From the NCBI GenBank assembly GCA_018105865.1, contig CM030840.1:4795140-4859139 (forward strand): 64,000 nt of DNA, written 5' to 3'. The notes under the pieces were generated by a model. That model had not been told where the DNA came from and did no database searches. It worked only from the letters and a program-made list of their open reading frames with translations. The first letter of the stretch is position 1, and every line of letters begins with the position of its first letter. Shown here in pieces: positions 59,888 to 64,000 of this stretch. Origin of the DNA: Metaphire vulgaris. Its lineage: Eukaryota > Annelida > Clitellata > Crassiclitellata > Megascolecidae. The position numbers and the translations under genes are program-made.

Positions 59888-60008
59888 TAATTTGATGCCA
59901 AGTTATCTTATCAACGCTGTTTTGTCAAATGATCACCATCTTTATTAGGCAACAATCTCAGATTTTATTCACTTGGATGAATGTTAACTATCATCATGAC
60001 ACATGACA

Positions 60009-60215
60009 AATAAATGAATTTGTCTTCAAGCTTGAAATGGCAAAATCGTTTTTATCCAGTGCTTTGCAGATATTTCTGGAACACCATTGTTAATTGTTGT
60101 AAATAAGTGTGTAAATTCATTTCTATTAACCAATAGGCCTGCTTGGTGAATTATTTAACATTTCCGGTTACATTGCTATCTTAACTTCTGTTACATCGTG
60201 AAATATGTAAATAAA
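60009..60215 (+). terminator. Candidate poly(A) signals
   Basis: AATAAA at 60009-60014 and again at 60210-60215, 120 and 320 bases after the stop at 59887. A further AATAAA is at about 60556. Confidence 0.45.
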
Positions 60216-60714
60216 GTGATATTGATGGGTGTACTGTATAGAGTTTGAGTGGTAAGTTGGCAAGTCTTGTTCTGACTGTTAAATATTGTGGTGCTATGTT
60301 AACACAGAAATGCATTCTTTCACTGCCAATTTTGAATTCATAATTATTTCAAAGGGTATTTTTGAATGCTGTTATGAATCTCTGCAAAAATTTTAAAATG
60401 TCATTGTAGAATTACATCCTAAGCAAAATTTTAAAAAACAAACATGAAAACAGATTTTGTATTTAAATGTAGTTAGTAAGTGTACATTGCATTAGACAGA
60501 GTATGCATTGTTTTTGTGATTTCTTGCAGTGGAAGTATACTCGTTAGTCATCCTCCAATAAACATGGCAGCTTATTTTGACATAATTGAAAATACTTTTG
60601 CATAATGATGTTATACATTTTCTATTTCAAGTTTTAATATTATTATCAGAGTTATTTTGTCAAATATATACTGTTTAGCCAATAAGTCAAAATTGATTTG
60701 ATTGAATGCACTTA

Positions 60715-61134
60715 GGGGCTGTCCATTAATTACATCAACAATTTTTGGGCAATTTTTAACCCTTCCATGGTCAACAACTGTCAAACTTTCTTTGACCCTC
60801 CTATAATTATGTCAAAAACTTTTGACCCACCCCCTAAGATCAGTGACGGTTCCCTAAAAGTTTAGAAGGTTATGATTTTCTGCAGTGATGACCTTTTTCC
60901 CTTTTTTGCTCTTGAAGTGTCAAAATATGGTGGTGATCACCTTTTTTGCTTGTCAGACTTTTTTCCATTATAATAAATAGTATTCCATGATATTTCCTAT
61001 TTTTTGATTATTGTGATTATTATTGTAAAATATGAAATTGTTGACGTCAACTCTTGACCCCCTCCCTGACAACAACTGTCAAACTTTTTCAAACCTCCTC
61101 CCCTATTTTGCTGATGTAATTAATGAACAGCCCC
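60715..61134. mobile_element. MITE family A, complete reference copy
   Basis: A 420-bp element GGGGCTGTCCATTAATTACA ... TTAATGAACAGCCCC with flanking TTA/TTG. Long imperfect inverted symmetry extends well inside (GTTGACGTCAAC, CAACAACTGTCAAAC). Contains CACCTTTTTTGCTTGTCAG. A three-base target and GGG terminus would fit PIF/Harbinger. Other copies: 20922, 29805, 37978, 40001 and 58157. Confidence 0.85.
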
Positions 61135-61770
61135 TTGGTTATTACAAATATTAATGTTATTTTCTATTAAGATTTTAGTATTGTGAATATGTTATAATTT
61201 TGACACACTTGCAATAAATTTTAGTGTTTGAAATTCTGAAATGCCTTTTCAACATAAAATGCTTCAGATAGGCTATAATTAAAAGATTAGTACTTTTACC
61301 ATAAAATTTAGTTAATCATTTAAATACTTCATTATTTATTTTATCTTGAAATGGCCTACCCGGTATTTTTCAATCCATTTCATTTGTTCTCAAATGCCAT
61401 TTTCTGTTTTTCTCTGTGTTTGCATGAATTTTGCAATATAGTATTGTGTGTATATATGAAACCCGCTATATATATATATACATATAATTATATATATATA
61501 TAATTATATTTTTATATTGTCATATATAAATTAAGTGGGATCCACTGTATATAGAAATTACACTGTATATGATGTGACGTAAACACTGTACTTTAATTAA
61601 AATAATTGCCATACTATTAAGTGCCTTCATTTGTGAAGAACATTTCATTATTATTTATCAGTTACTAGTATTCAGAATAGTTTGAAGGTTCTGACAATTA
61701 CGATATTTGTGCAAAGGAGGAATTGCTGCAAATATTATAGATGTGACACTGTTCCAAATCAGCGAAATGA
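61135..61770. other. AT-rich sequence, no feature recognised
   Basis: Short TA tracts near 61470-61510. Confidence 0.4.
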
Positions 61771-61960
61771 TCCTCCTTCCTTCCTTTTCCTTCCTTCTTT
61801 CCATCCTTCTTTCCTTCCTTCCTTCCTTCCTTCCTTCCTTCCTTCCTTCGTTCCTTCCTTCCTTTCTTTCTTCCTTCCTTCGTTCCTTCTTTCCTTCCTT
61901 CGTTCCTTCATCTCTTCCTTCTCTCATTCCTTCCTTGAAGTTCCTTCCTTCATTCCTTCC
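61771..61960. repeat. (CTTC)n microsatellite
   Basis: CCTT/CTTT/CGTT variants over about 190 bp. Confidence 0.95.
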
Positions 61961-62335
61961 ACCAGTGTATCTTGACAAGTGTAGAAAAATGCAATATTGA
62001 GAAAATTGTCAATCATTTCGCGTTCTTATGAACAATTGTAAATGTGGACATTCATCGCTGATTGAAATGCTTCACTACTCAACAATATGTTGCAAATGTT
62101 TTTGGCTTTAGAGTGTCTATTCCATGTTGTGGCATTCGAATCTTTGAGGGGAAATCGCATTATATGCATATTTCAACTAGAACTCTGAAGGCAGAAATAT
62201 TTTTAAATCATCTATATGGATGTTGGCAGTCTATTTCAAAAACCCCCAGAAACTATGATTTCTGAAAAGTTCAGAAATATTTCTATCAAAATCATCACTT
62301 GTGCAGCACAGGCCTATTTTCATCTCATTTGCATG

Positions 62336-62815
62336 TAAGATGGCCATTTTGTGAGATATCAAAGTCAAAATGTATTTAATCAACAGACAAAATTTTATTG
62401 ATTGTCTAGAAATTTCAACTTAAACCACAATTGTTCAAGATGATTATCAGACATAATTGCAAACCCTAACCCTAACCCTAACCTTGTTGCAAAAATTGTT
62501 CGGTATCCAAAGCCAAGCTCCCGCAATGTCTGAATTCGCATCTTATCTTCATTCGATATTTTACCCATTTTGAAAGTTTAAATCAAACTTTTATTGTTAT
62601 GTCGAATTCTGTGAGTTTAAAATTTTAAAACATGTTTACAAAATTGCATTCGATTTAAAACTTTACTACTACTACTGAACAACAACAACAACTGCTACTA
62701 ATACCACAAAATTGACATGAAGCCAAATTTATGTGAAGCTAGGATATTTAGGCCTGTCAGGACTGGCGAGAAAAATCGAAGTTTGACTTTTATATCTCAC
62801 AAAATGGCCATCTTA
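62336..62815. mobile_element. TIR element carrying telomere-like repeats
   Basis: TAAGATGGCCATTTTGTGAG ... CTCACAAAATGGCCATCTTA form about 30-bp inverted ends with TA at both borders. Inside, CCCTAA repeats three and a half times (62461-62482). No coding frame. Confidence 0.7.
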
Positions 62816-63104
62816 TAAACTCTGAGATAAAATTGGCCCCAAGGCAAAAATCCCCGTGGCCCCAAATATATATTTAAGAACTTTTAAGAAATCAAAGTTT
62901 TCCTGCTGGGGGGTTTTTTTCGTAGACACCCTGTATACCAATACACTTGACATTGCATCAGCCATTATACACTGTATGAAGTGCTCAGTTCAAGTAGTCA
63001 AATATTCTTTTGCTGTTCTTTAAAATGGATTTTCTCATCTTGAAACATGATTTTTAAAAAGACTTCTAATTCTACAGTAGTTTCCAATTCATTCTCACCA
63101 CCTA

Positions 63105-63385
63105 AGTTTACGACAGACTGTCGTAAACAGCTGCGATCAAACAAGCGACTTCGCCTTTATGTCTCTCCTCCGTCCAAGACGGTGATGCTGGGGAAAGATC
63201 CGTGACCCGCGGCAACCCCTTCTCTGGAACGCTCTTCCCGCCTCAGTGACATCTATTACATCCTTTGAGGCGTTTGCGACTGCCCTCAAAAGACACACTT
63301 ATTTCGCGCATCTTATGAACATCTGTAAATCGCTCTTGATTTTAGCTCTAGCTATTTTATAGCGTTTAATAAATCATCTAGGGAA
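63105..63385 (+). pseudogene. LINE 3' end
   Basis: The + strand reads (with frameshifts) GNPFSGTLFPPQ-like and ITSFEAFATALKRHTYFAHL. This is the typical NSLPxxVxSxxSLxxFKxxLKTHLF terminus of CR1/L2-group elements. Confidence 0.65.
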
Positions 63386-63819
63386 TAGAATAGAATAAGT
63401 CTGCTTTTTTCGTAAGCAAATTCAAAATAGTGTATTGTTCAGTATGCTGCTTTTATTGTAGGCAGATATCTCAACTAAGGCCCTAAGCTAAGCTGTGTAG
63501 ACCCTGGACAGTGAGGCGTTTTGGTGCATTTAGAGGCTGCTGCTCTTTGAAAATCAGCATTTGAATACACTACACCGTTTATTACCACACAAAATGAAGT
63601 GTGAAAATTGAATTATGTGTTATGCATAAGTTGACAGTAACACCTGATAGGAATAAAGACCCGAGAGGCTACATTTGTACATTGCATTAATAGTGACAGG
63701 TGGCATTGTGACAGCACATACTAAGACAAATGTATACGACAATTACAGTTGCAGTTATACATGTAAATGCAATCTCTAAATAACGTTATGCACACTTTTA
63801 CGGGGTGTTTAACAATCAG

Positions 63820-64000
63820 AGATGGACATGGGTTACCAATACAGTTAACCCAAAAATTGGGTTACCAAAGTGGGTTGGTTGGATTACCTTGGGTCATAAA
63901 TTTAGGCAGTTGTGGTGGGTTGTTGGGTTGGGTTGCAAATTTATTTGCACGTTGTCGAGATGCACGCAAACTTCTATGGATGGATTGGTTATAAAAAATG
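63820..64000. other. GGGTTA-rich sequence at window edge
   Basis: Multiple GGGTTACC/TTGGGTTG motifs after CAGAGATGGACATGGG look like the start of a repetitive element cut by the window end. Confidence 0.35.

Noticed and set aside
62458..62485. A chromosome end or telomere
   Set aside because: Only three and a half CCCTAA units, embedded within a TIR element.

Overview
This window is metazoan nuclear DNA. It is intron-rich and extremely rich in microsatellites and short non-autonomous transposons, with no operon-like or bacterial features. Long (GA)n, (CTA)n and (GTA)n tracts, many hAT-type MITEs, degenerate non-LTR retrotransposons and tRNA-like SINEs suggest a marine invertebrate with a moderately large genome. 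I cannot name the species from sequence alone.

About 2.2-22.9 kb (+ strand). A chain of six exons reads in one frame through matching intron phases: 2251-2396, 9515-9724, 15283-15389, 16900-17459, 19148-20137 and 22555-22877 (stop). It gives at least 777 residues of low-complexity, Ser/Glu-rich protein. The fifth exon carries two short conserved-looking blocks, RGHRMFVRMRQRARAW and KGKGARLFAARQAKAESW, which resemble the RG/KG-x-x-(M/L)F-x-x-R blocks I associate with the synaptopodin-2 (myopodin/CHAP) and myozenin-type Z-disc proteins. That family call is tentative. Introns hold microsatellites, SINE ends and MITEs.

About 18.5-40 kb. The fifth exon and its flanking intron (18460-20155) recur inverted at 38354-40000, about 18 kb away. 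The distal copy lies between two fragments of one 420-bp MITE family, has a premature TGA, and has a GC instead of GT at the donor site. It is therefore a decayed segmental copy. Between the arms lie LINE fragments, hAT-like MITEs with perfect 8-bp target duplications, SINEs, and a frameshifted coding-like stretch (about 31.95-32.41 kb).

About 40-47 kb. Mostly LINE remnants and quiet AT-rich DNA.

About 48-60 kb (+ strand). Several small exons with good splice signals make one or two small membrane-protein genes. Exons 48041-48096, 48661-48754 and 50051-50155 give an 84-residue tail-anchored product. Exons 50837-50889, 57914-58019, 59132-59168 and 59798-59887 give a single-pass segment with a basic stop-transfer and a short cytoplasmic tail. 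Both second exons accept the same phase, so a shared first exon with alternative 3' exons is possible. I recognise no family.

About 60-64 kb. A complete copy of the 420-bp MITE, a CTTC-type repeat, a TIR element holding telomere-like repeats, and a LINE 3' end.
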